Assembly: GCA_001599295.1 (NCBI GenBank)
Contig: BCGN01000003.1
Coordinates: 1,589,148-1,653,147, forward strand
Length of the DNA stretch: 64,000 nt
Direction of reading: 5' to 3'
DNA from: Sporopachydermia quercuum
Lineage: Eukaryota; Ascomycota; Sporopachydermiomycetes; Sporopachydermiales; Sporopachydermiaceae
Part shown: one piece after another, positions 11,348 to 21,623 of the stretch
How positions within the stretch are numbered: position 1 is the stretch's first letter
Layout of the letters: the number at the start of each line of letters is the position of its first letter
Translations under genes and position numbers: made by a program
The notes under the pieces: generated by a model
The model's database searches: none
What the model saw: only the letters and a program-made list of their open reading frames with translations
What the model was told of the DNA's origin: nothing

Positions 11348-12982
11348 TCACATGACTACACATTTATCGCCACTTCCGCTTTTGCCTCCGCTTTTGGCTT
11401 TCTCCTTTTTAGTTCCCGATCTTGGAGTCTTCACCATAATATTACTTTCCTTTGCCGGATGAGCATACTTATCTTCTAATTTAGCTACAGACCCTCTTCG
11501 GCTTCTAACCATAATATTCTTCTCGCTATGAGGCGTTCTAGAACCCGAGGGAGGATCCCAACGTGTCTCTTTAACCATAATGGTTCTCTCTTTATCAGGA
11601 TGCGTATATCGAATGTCAAGACATTCATTCGACCCTCTTCTAGACTTAACCAATACATTATGTGGCTCAGAGTGAGGCGAAGCCAAAGATCGGCCCGGAG
11701 ATCTGAAAGATTTGGGAGTGTATACCGATTCGGAAGCGGCCCGGCGATACTCGACTTCCTGTAACTTCCTTGCTAATTCATAATCGGCGGCACTTGAACC
11801 AAGATCCTTCGGCTTGGTGAAGTTTGTAGGTTTGAAGTCTCCAGTTAGATACTCGTCCTGGTTATCTAGAGGTTGCCATATGATGGAAGGGTCGTAAGAA
11901 GTGACACCGGCGTCGGTTACCAATAAGAATAAAGATGTGGCTGAGTCTGAGGCTGATTTTTCCCCTCGGCGGCCGCTGTTGGGAGGGTCTGTAGCAAACA
12001 GAGTTGCAAAATGATTATTAGCAAAATATACAGCAAAACTATCAACTGGTAATAGCTCAGATAACACTTTNTTACCATATTCTGTTTGTTGAGTGGCTGT
12101 TTCGTATAGGAAATGTCTGGCAAGAGCCACCTGTGCCTCAATTTCCTCATTAGATATAGTATCACCTTCATTTGATACTATTAAACCTTGTAGGGCCTCG
12201 TAAGACGGATATTTCTTTAGCAGTTTCTGAAGAGGCTCGTCTGAGTCCTCTACTATCCAGGAATGGACAATATCGACATTATAGCATCGGAAAAGTGAAA
12301 GTTCTGGTGATTCTTCAAAGGAAGGAGAAAAAAAGTTCGGATTAATGTCCAATCCGGTATGAATCTTCGGAAGGATTTCTGTCACTGAATTAAGGTCGAT
12401 TTCTACTTGATTGACTTTAGAAGCTCTTTCTGTCCCGGCTTTGTTTCCGGTGGTGGTTTCTCCTGCCGCTGAGATATCCGATTTGGCTTCCCCTTTACTC
12501 TCCGATTCGGAATCTCCGGTGAACCGAATCAAGATCTCTCCCAGATAATCTAGTAATCTCTCCAAAGTCAAACTTCCACTATCATCAATTACGTTGGCTA
12601 ATGGCTTAATAATGTCTAGATATCTTCTAATGTAATCACCATATTTCCCATCAACAGACCCTCCTTTGCTTTCAGTTAAGGTCAACCATTGAGACTTCAG
12701 TTGATAGTTCAATAGCAAGCAATTGACAATAGCTATTAAAGCACAAGGACCGTTTTCGTTCTGAACTAGTATCTTATTGGTATATTTATTACCTTTACTA
12801 TCATACCAAGTAATAACTTTAGTAGAATACCTGATAGAAATGGCATCCGACATACTGAGCGAGGATCTAGAGGCTTGATCAGAAATAGGTGCCTTTGCGT
12901 TGAAAGGTGAATCTTTGTCAGGAACCGTTATAGTCAATTGATCCGAAACTCCGTTCAGAAAGAAATAATTAGAGTCGCTCAT
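11348..12982 (-). CDS. MIY1: MINDY-family deubiquitinase with CaaX tail
   Basis: Cysteine protease that trims K48-linked polyubiquitin. The 544-aa protein starts at the ATG at 12982, giving MSDSNYFF; the 18-residue hydrophobic extension further upstream lacks support and would not fit a cytosolic enzyme. The MINDY (DUF544) catalytic core shows Gln74 and Cys80 in QNENGPCALIA, and His324 in NNHFATLF. The protein ends in CVVM, a CaaX prenylation signal. The S. cerevisiae homologue Ygl082w is likewise listed as a predicted prenylation target, so membrane anchoring is likely conserved. The tail holds a roughly 39-residue tandem duplication (435-474 and 483-521), each copy with an SRRGS motif. It lies next to SCY1, as in S. 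cerevisiae. It corresponds to the single ancestor of YGL082W and MIY1/YPL191C. Confidence 0.9.
   Translation of the reverse strand: MSDSNYFFLNGVSDQLTITVPDKDSPFNAKAPISDQASRSSLSMSDAISIRYSTKVITWYDSKGNKYTNKILVQNENGPCALIAIVNCLLLNYQLKSQWLTLTESKGGSVDGKYGDYIRRYLDIIKPLANVIDDSGSLTLERLLDYLGEILIRFTGDSESESKGEAKSDISAAGETTTGNKAGTERASKVNQVEIDLNSVTEILPKIHTGLDINPNFFSPSFEESPELSLFRCYNVDIVHSWIVEDSDEPLQKLLKKYPSYEALQGLIVSNEGDTISNEEIEAQVALARHFLYETATQQTEYGXKVLSELLPVDSFAVYFANNHFATLFATDPPNSGRRGEKSASDSATSLFLLVTDAGVTSYDPSIIWQPLDNQDEYLTGDFKPTNFTKPKDLGSSAADYELARKLQEVEYRRAASESVYTPKSFRSPGRSLASPHSEPHNVLVKSRRGSNECLDIRYTHPDKERTIMVKETRWDPPSGSRTPHSEKNIMVRSRRGSVAKLEDKYAHPAKESNIMVKTPRSGTKKEKAKSGGKSGSGDKCVVM
11420..11680 (-). repeat. 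Tandem duplication in the MINDY tail
   Basis: Residues 435-474 (11561-11680) and 483-521 (11420-11536) share the order PHSE, a short spacer, V(K/R)SRRGS, a D/E-x-(R/K)-Y-x-HP-x-KE stretch, and IMVK. The nucleotide sequences also still match in blocks, so the duplication is real and not just shared composition. Confidence 0.85.
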
Positions 12983-15090
12983 GATGTAAGAGAAGAAAAG
13001 AACCAGTATAAGAGAAATGCACCACACAGGTAGCAAGAGGTGTAACTAACTGATCAACAGTAGGGAACAAACCTGNCAAGGAGGCAATACTTTTATGTAG
13101 AGGGTCTAGGAGAAGTTAGTATGGAACGGATTAACTATTGGATGGGATGGCCCTCACAAAAATTTGGAATATAGGAAATAAACAATAAATCATGTGAATA
13201 GGAAAGAACAATAAGAAGTGAGAAAAGAACCAGAGAAATAAAGGGAACGAAAAAGGAAATTAGCTTGTTATATGTAGAAGAGAGTTAACTGAGTAAGTAA
13301 CTATAAGAGTCAGTTGTAATGTAACGCGCTCGGATTATTTATTAATTCTAATGTTCTAGACCCTAAAAATTGAAAATTATGAACCCTATTATTAAGAAAA
13401 CCACTTGTAGTTCGAAAAAATGCTCAAGATAAATAGTTCTGATGACAAAGGTGCTGTTGCTTGAACTTTTCATTAGCAATAACTCTATGCTCTTTCCAGT
13501 TGCGAGACTATCTGAAAAACCCATTGTTCTTATTACTTATAGGTAGTTGTTGCTAAGCAGATGAACTCAGAAATGTGCATGTAGATGTCAGTCGTTAGGT
13601 ACCTACTGGATCGCTACTACTTTTTTATTGGGAATGTCTAATGATAATGTCCAGTTTCTGTCACAATATCTGGATCAAAACCTATTATGGCTATTCTTGC
13701 AAAAAGCAAGCATTTTTTCCTTGTTTTTCAAATATCAAGATACATATTACTTACTCATTTGTTGACCTTCTAGCCCAAAACTTCACCCGATGTATAAGAA
13801 TTTGTGACAACACTGTGAGAGGGTTGAATGTAGCCAAACTTCAAGCAAGTTTCTCCACGAAAATACGTCGCTAAACCATAACCTTAATTCAAAGCTTATT
13901 GTTTTCTCATGACATGTATTCATTAATTGCCCAACATTGTTCAGCTTTTGTTCGCATCTGATGATAAATATAGAAAAGATTACTCAAGGAATATCAATCA
14001 GAACTGAGGAGTTGGAATAGAAACTTAAATCAACTGCTGAATTTCCTGGAGGAACTGCCAGCGTAAGTAACATAGACACAGGATTTTCCCGGCAATCTAT
14101 AGGAATCTTCATATGAGATTGTGATCAACAACTAGTACTCTGGTTTATGTAATTTGTAAAAAAGACCAACCAAATATAAAATGGTAATACAACCTTGAAC
14201 TTCTAATATTACTGAAAAAAATACTATACNTTACGTATAAACAAACTTATCCCATTTTATTTCCATTACGACGAGTACATAATAAATAAGTATCGACTTT
14301 GCGAAAGAATTCTGGAAAACCCGGAAAAACCTTTTGAACTTTAACTCTAAAATTTATTGTTAGGTGATGTTAGAGTTCACAATTCAAATCAAAATATGCA
14401 TGGTACATTTTGCTGAAATAATTACCATCTCATTCATTATTTCATGGTCTATCATTTTAACCGATTGCTTTGACTTACTAATCATAGATAGATAATGTTC
14501 TCAATTGCGCAGATGATTCTATTCTGTGAATAGCCAGTTCCAACACAGTAGTAATACACTTAACGATAGATGTCTTGAAGTCCAATTGGTAACAGCAAAT
14601 GATTCTCAAACCAACAAATGAATTTCCAGACTTATTTATTTGATTCAGCGAGTCATTCATTTATTTTAGTTACGTTTGTTTATTCCCCAGACCCTTCGCT
14701 CTCTGGCCGATCCTCTTTCATAACCGCTCATCACCATCATCACCCTCACTCTCCCGAACTCCCCCTTAGTACTACTTCATATCTTGTTTCCGTTATATGT
14801 CCCATATCCCATGCAGTTTGATTATAACATCTCTCTCCGTCTTCTACCCCTTCGGAAACTGGAAAACACAAACTGCTTTCGGATGCCATTCCTAATTGCA
14901 TTTCGGATATAAACCTATGGTCAACAGATGATGTACAAATTTAGAAGCCGTTTTTCTGTATTCCGAACAGTGGAACTCAATCAGAAACTCTCCTTGTCAT
15001 AAGACCGGAGTTTCCTTGACATTTAGTCCTGTTTCTGCTCATTTGCTCCATCCTATTTGTCATTCCATTAAATCTAACAGCCATCAAACA
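12983..15090. other. 2.1-kb divergent promoter region (MINDY gene / SCY1)
   Basis: Region between the two divergent start codons. It has no frame above 77 codons and no recognised RNA gene. A pyrimidine-rich stretch with CATCAC repeats at about 14,730-14,760 and a TC-rich run before SCY1 look like ordinary promoter sequence. Confidence 0.5.
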
Positions 15091-17964
15091 ATGTTCTCTT
15101 TCAAAGGCTGTAAGTATAATTTCTCGGAAAATGCTCACATTCTTGCTCGCCGCTAACATTCAATAGTTAAATCTGGTATAGCTGCCAACTATTCTTCATC
15201 TTCTCAGCCAAATTTTTACTGTGGACCTTGGGCCGTGCATACGGGAAAGAAAAGAGGATCAAGCGATGAAAAAGGAAAAGTTTCAGTGTTTGTTTTCGAC
15301 AAACGGAAACTGGAAGCCTCTTTAACCAAATCAGCTCTTCCGAAATCCACGGCGGAAGACGTTTACTCTGTGCTTCGGAAACAGGTCTCCTCTTTAGCCA
15401 AACTACGTCATCCTTCTATCTTAGAGCTAATTGAACCTTTACAGGAGTCAAAATCAACAATGACATTTGTTACAGAACAAGTGATCACCACAGGGACAAT
15501 CCTTATTGAAAATAATCATAAAAACGTGCCAAAACTCCAGGGAAATTCGTCTTTTTATTCTACTGGCATTTCTTCCATCGCCAACGATAGCACATCATCT
15601 TTAGACGATAGCGGCAGCATAAATTCTACATATTCGTCCTCAAATACTACAAAATCCTCACAATTAGACCTTGATGACCTAATAATCCAAAAGGGTTTAC
15701 TCCAATTATGTACTGCCCTGGAATTTTTGCATAATAGTGCTGGAATCGTACATCTGAACCTAACCCCATCGTCAATAGTGATAAACACCAAAGGAGACTG
15801 GAAACTCTCAGGATTGCAGTTCATTGAGACCTTCAAAGACAAACCTTCAAGCTTTGAATATTTCATTGATCAGTTTGATTCCCGGCTTCCTAATTTCGTT
15901 AATATGAACTACAATTTCACTGCTCCTGAACTGCTTATTTCTCATCAACTATCGCCATTCAATGATATCTTTGGTTTAGGCTGTTTGATTCTTGCCTTTT
16001 ATACAGGATCTTCGCCAATATCCTGCGGGAACAACCTACAAGCATATAAAAGTCAAGTGTCGCGGATATTGAATCTTCCTCACTTGGAAGCAAAACTGCC
16101 GAATCATCTAAGAACTATTCTACCTTATTTATTAACCTCAGACCCTAACAATAGATGGTCAATTCAACAGTTTGAATCATCTGCTTATTTTGACAATATG
16201 CTGATAAAAGCTATCAAATTCATTGATGATTTCCCTACAAAGTCTTTGATTGAGCAGTTGACATTCATGAAAGGTCTTTCTAAACTGCTGCCTGAATTCC
16301 CAGTGCAGATTCTTACTAAGAAGATTCTTCCGACGTTAATTGATTTATCTACAATGACACTCAACGGAGTGAACACCAATGAATATGCCAAAGTTTCTGG
16401 TGACATTTCCAAGTTGATAGGCGCAATGGTTTTGAATATATTGTTGATAGGCAAGAAGCTTTCCCAGTTGACGTTTCAGGAGCAGATTTTACCAGTTTTG
16501 AAGAAGCTAAGTCCCATTGGGATGGTGCAGATAATAATGTTTGACAAGCTTGATATTATAGCCGATCGGCTTAACGGAAAGGATTTCAAGGATATTGTAT
16601 TACCTGTTTTTGATTTGGTGGTGGGAGGTGGGCAAAGCGGAAGTCCCACTGGAAATTCCTTGCAGCCCCAAGCGGTTGGAGCTGCTCCACATTCCCCTTA
16701 TCTTCCGCAAGGTGCAGAACCGGTTAATCTGTCTCAAGCTGTAATTCAGGAAAAAGCCCTTCTTGCGACANCTAAATTAACTTCTAAATTAGACTTCCCG
16801 ACCTTGAAAAACGAAATCTTTCCCAAAATAGCAATCTGTTTCCAAAAGACAACAAGTCTTTCGGTAAAAGTAGCCGCTCTTAAAGCGTTCCATGTGTTAA
16901 TCTCTTGCGGGGGGATAGATAAGTTCACTATTCAAGAGAAGCTTTTACCCGTTTTGGCGGGGATGAAGACTAAGGACCAAACGGTGCTATTGGCCTGCTT
17001 GCCCGTATTTGAGATGATATCTTTACCTAATGAGAGCAAATCTACTATAGAATTGGAGTTAGTAGCCACGACGGTTATTCCGCAGTTGTGGGGTCAACTA
17101 GTTGGCGGCACTCTTGATCACCGGGGATTTCAGTTGTTTATGAAGACGATTCGGCTCATTGAGACGCGGGTTGAGACGGAGATGTTTGAACGAGCGGGAG
17201 GAGTCGGAACTGGAATTGCGGGAGTCGGCGGAGTCGGCGGAGTCGGCGGGGTTGGCGGGGTAAGTGGTACAATAGAAAAGCCAGCATCAAACTCCACCGA
17301 TCAGTTTGAAACTCTAATGACTAGTAAGAAACAATCAGCAAGCCCTCTAGCATTTAGCAGTGTCGCCCCGGACTCCCCACAANCCGACTTTCTGGATAAA
17401 CCGGCAACCCCTGTTAACCCAGTGAAAGTATCTTCGTTGAGTTTAAAGCCGACCAGCAAAAAATCGCCATTTGATTCAGCTTTGGCTCCGAATAGAATCA
17501 GCAATAGAAGCAAAACAACGAGAGGATTTAGCAATAATAGCATGAATAATACTACGACTATCAATTTCAACAATAGCGTTATTGATGATGATGGATTTGA
17601 TGATTTCCAGAGCTCAGTAAATACAATTCCGCCTATTAGCGTTATCAATAGTGGTAGTAATACTAGTAATTCCGTTGTTAATGGGAACCCAGTTATTGAC
17701 TGGACAAGCGAAATCAAGAAAAAGAGCATCACCAGTAACAATAGCAATGGCAATAGGCATAGTGATACTAGAAATAGTATTAGTATGAATAATAATAGTA
17801 TGAACTCAACCATGAATACTAATTCTAATATTGTTCTGCCTCCTGGGTTTTCATTACAGCCATTGCAACCAACGCCTCATTCACAGCATAAGAACAATAA
17901 TACTAGCAATGCCAATAATGGCGGTACTGCTAGCAATTATTCATTCTCCGGTAGCTTGATTTAA
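15091..17964 (+). CDS. SCY1: Scy1/SCYL2-type protein pseudokinase, two exons
   Basis: Kinase-like protein linked to clathrin and Golgi-endosome traffic. The long open frame has no usable ATG, but a short first exon solves this. ATG at 15091 starts MFSFKG, followed by a GTAAGT donor at 15110, a CGCTAAC branch site and a TAG acceptor ending at 15166. Joining 15091-15109 to 15167-17964 gives a start MFSFKGFKSGIAANYSSSS that follows the S. cerevisiae Scy1 N-terminus as I recall it. The total is 938 aa. The kinase domain (to about residue 340) is degenerate: HLNLTPSS replaces HRDxKPxN and SGL replaces DFG, so catalysis is unlikely. HEAT-like helices follow (about 350-660), then a Ser/Asn-rich tail with DDDGFDDFQ, which resembles adaptor-binding motifs. 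A Gly-Val minisatellite lies near residue 695. It is a neighbour of the MINDY gene, as in S. cerevisiae. Confidence 0.92.
17224..17259 (+). repeat. GC-rich 9-bp minisatellite in SCY1
   Basis: Four tandem copies of a GTCGGCGGA-like unit encode GVG repeats just before the low-complexity tail of Scy1. They stand out as GC-rich in an AT-rich gene and are likely length-polymorphic. Confidence 0.85.
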
Positions 17965-20900
17965 TCAAACAGAAGAACAAAGAACAAACTTGCATTTTAT
18001 AGAACTTTTTCAATCGATTGTCAGTTTCAGGGACTCTTTTACTGTAAACTACGAAAGTACAGTTCATCTTTAATAATAAAAAAATCTGATAATGAATGAA
18101 TTATGGATAGTATATTACTGTCGAATATAAAGCTAACCATTTTTCAATTATTTCCGGAGGCACACTTAGTTTATCTCCAGCTTCAGGGTATCTTCAAAGT
18201 ATAGAATAATCGATGACTGGAACATCCCCCAATGAATTTATAAATGTTCAATAAGGACAGCTACAACAATAACAAATGACAGCAATAATAATAGCAGTAA
18301 CAATAAAGAAACATTAACTGATTCGACAAATCAAATCATCAAAATCTAATAAAATAGAAATACTGAGATTTCTGATTCGTTTGACTCAATAACAACAACG
18401 ATCATAAGAGTGTTCTTATTAACAAACCATCCGTAATGAAGACCTGAATGTACCTTTACCTTTTGAGAAAAGTTTCTAGGGATTGGATTGTTTGATTCAG
18501 TTGAATTACTCCAGATACGACTCATTAAGTGCTTGAGGCTTTCGAGAACATTCCCTGTAAAACAGGTAAACGACTAGTTCAAGTTCAAGGTATTTCTAGG
18601 CTGCAGCATATTCTTTACACATTCATAACTTACAAATACTTTATTAGATATATTCCTATTTTCCTCCTTTTGGCCTGGGACCCTAGATTTGCATTGGCTA
18701 TTCTGGGGTCATCTCAAATAGCTCTTGTCCGTATTTCTATGGTTCCCTTTTAGCATAGTGGCCCATAACCTATTCGTGCATGGCCAGCTTGCTAATCAAA
18801 TTGATAGGTTAGAATCAATGGGAATATCAAATGCGAATTATTCAAATCATATGGCTAATGGAAGAACAATGATTGGTATGAATTATGAGTGATTATAACT
18901 CACATCGAATATAAATGCTCACTTCCGATGGAAACTGCAGCTATCTACCATAGAAACTGGAAGGACTTGTCATAACCGTAATAGACACATCGGCAGCCAA
19001 CAGCAGTAGAATGCAGAACGGGAATAGTGATCGAGTCCGTCTCAAGTTTCAACGTTTAGAACCTGTGGAGAATATTTATTTCTTGCGGTAGACAGCCTAC
19101 AAAAAGGTCAGTTGGTTAAGTGATCAACGGTATAACAATTTAGCATACTATATCTTGTCACACATTTATAGCATTCTCATTGTAGTAGTAGCATATGATT
19201 ACATTTCATAATCCTATGTCCTAATGCAACATATCACATATAGATGATATGGTTATCAATTAAGTTGAAACAGTTAGCTCGAAGAATATTACATAAGCAC
19301 TTATGAACAAATGGGAATATTCATCCATCATTTGAATGTCCATCAAATGATAAAACATTGCGCTTGCGTGTTTCATGATTTCAAATCTCTGACTGACTAA
19401 AAAGCCTGGTGCAGTTAAATTTAGTGCGCCAAATTTATCGGTATGAAACAGCTGAAGTCCCATTGATCTGCAACNCGCCTATTATTGTTGTTATTGTTCT
19501 CAATTACAACCGGATAAACAGCCGATACCAGCCGTTCTTTCTTCTTTTCTGTCAAATGATATGCATTTGTTATATCTGATAGATCACCCAGCAATGTTGT
19601 GATTGTCTTCATAGTGTGCTTTATAGTTGACGGAAAACACAGATCAAAAAAGGACTGAAGGCCCAAAAAAGCCCAAGAAAAAGCTATAGAAGAGTACTAA
19701 TATAAATCATGGAATTCCCGAGAATTGAACTCTGTGGAAGAATAAATTAATTGGTTTTAAAGGCATGAAAAGTCTGAAGATGTCTCTTCTCTTTGGTAAT
19801 ACCAGATTATCAAAACTTAAAATAACATTTAATACTAAACTCAATTCCAGCATCCAAATGAGAAATTATTCCATTAGCGTTTGGGTTTGAGTCTTTTAGC
19901 TAAAATTTAATCATAAAGTTTTACTACCCCATCTCTCATTCTTCAGCTAAATGCCGATATGTTAGATGTTTACTATCTATCAAATGAGTTGAATAGGAAA
20001 GGAAATCTTCAAAAAATAAAGAGATATCTTCTGAGAGATTTTCCATACAAAGATCTACTTCTGTTTCTAGCTTCCAGTTGTGGTATCGTCTTGTAAGCTG
20101 TAAGTTGACTTATACGGAGCCACGAATATGTATATATTCTTGGTAGCTATTAACTAGCCAATTATTTATATCTACCAATTAGAAACTCTCAGGACAAACA
20201 CTAGTTCAGCTAATAAATAAAGAAAATCATGGCATTTTATAGTACTCATGTCTTGACACTAGGCAGTAATATCACTAGTAAGAAGAATATGATGCAAATA
20301 CTTACTGGAATGAATCTAGAGCCCCTGTAATCGATTGCCCCCCTTNGCTGAAAATAAATAAATTGAGTAGTTGTGATTAATCATGCTTTTGACAAAAGGT
20401 GTAATAAGCATGATTATTTTTTTGTAGAGTGAGAAGGTTTGTATCCAATAGTGAGATGGAGATTGCTTACCAACAGTAATTATTAATACAGTTGTTACGT
20501 ATGGTACAACCATCAAACTAATACAAGAGTAATCCATTGAAGCAGACAAATAAGTNAAACAAGATTTTAAATGCTTAGTTGCTACCAATTTACTATCACT
20601 TAATAANGCGTTTATTTCTATGANTGTTAATCAATTTATCTTCACATAGGCTACAGTACTTTGTTATCACATGCATTGACTATGATCGATACTCACTAGT
20701 TAATTCCACTGAAAAAACTCAAATATATTTGAGGAGACAGCTAAATTGGAGAATTGCATAGTCAGATTTATTTATCGTCTGAGTTTATAAAAATCCTCTC
20801 TTTAAAGCATCATTTACTGCAAAGTTATTCTCTCGAATCGTTTTTTAGCTAGAAACAATAGAAATGAAATGAGCTTTACCGAATTTGTCTGATCATCTCA

Positions 20901-21623
20901 GAGTTTAAAATATGAAACCCAACTTTAAACGGTAACCACAAGAAGTTAACTAATTTATCTGAAATCTTCCTAGTAATAAAGTTTATCTTGCATTTAAACT
21001 TGCAAATCTGGTAAGTACCCCATTAACTCAATTGCCATCTCATTCATTCCAATAGTGCATTTCACCACTTTCCTTATTACTGTTTCTTTTTGGATTTATT
21101 CCTTTATTATCAGATAAATAGGTAAACAGGCAGCTTTAGAACAGAGAATTCAAATTAACCGCCTCAATTGACAGCGTTGCAATATATTTCTTCCAGTGTT
21201 TCGTTCCTGGAAACAGTNACACTTCAATCATTTTACCAGTGGAAGCACTCGCTACAGTAAAAGAGATAGTAGTATGCTTTAAATTGTTTAGTTATCTATT
21301 GATACTACATTATTATTGTTGTTTAAACAAGCTCGTAGAACATTGCCAATACTTCTGCCAGTTTCTTTTTTCATTTGATACTGCNGCAGTAATCTGGTAA
21401 AGTATTCAGTTGTTCAGTATTTGACTTGCCTGTTCGAAATTCATAACAGAGCATTCACCACTAACTAAATTGAANCACCGAGGAAAGCAATAAAGGAATT
21501 GATATTTTAATTTTTGAAGGAAACAAACCAGGCATCCAAACAGATAAAAAAGNGTCAACGTCTTCAACAAAATCTTTTCTCAGAGTTCAAAGTCTCCTTG
21601 CTCTTCATCCAATCTTCACGAGA
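17965..21623. other. 3.7-kb gene-poor tract before STE4
   Basis: No frame above 90 codons. At about 18,255-18,306 there is a low-complexity AAC/AAT/AGC trinucleotide run that is not open in any frame. A weak 64-codon minus-strand frame at 19421-19612 is listed separately. Ambiguous bases become frequent from about 20.3 kb. The right end is presumably the STE4 promoter, which is long for a pheromone-pathway gene. Confidence 0.5.
19421..19612 (-). CDS. Possible small protein or gene remnant
   Basis: An ATG-initiated 64-codon frame with a plausible amino-acid mix: MKTITTLLGD at the start, then a charged helix HLTEKKKERLV and a short Asn run, ending at TAA 19421. A second open stretch in another frame (about 19260-19460) begins just after the Asn run and also reads like protein (SQRFEIMKHASAMF), so a decayed longer gene is possible. 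An ambiguous base lies at the junction (19484). I recognise no family. Random occurrence in AT-rich DNA is also reasonable. Confidence 0.2.
   Translation of the reverse strand: MKTITTLLGDLSDITNAYHLTEKKKERLVSAVYPVVIENNNNNNRXVADQWDFSCFIPINLAH

Noticed and set aside
12983-13036. Hydrophobic N-terminal extension of the MINDY protein
   Set aside because: The downstream ATG gives the expected cytosolic enzyme; a membrane-spanning start would conflict with the family and with the C-terminal CaaX anchor.
18255-18306. AAC/AAT/AGC trinucleotide run after SCY1 as a lost coding extension
   Set aside because: Stops occur in all frames and the SCY1 frame already ends normally; simple sequence is enough to explain it.
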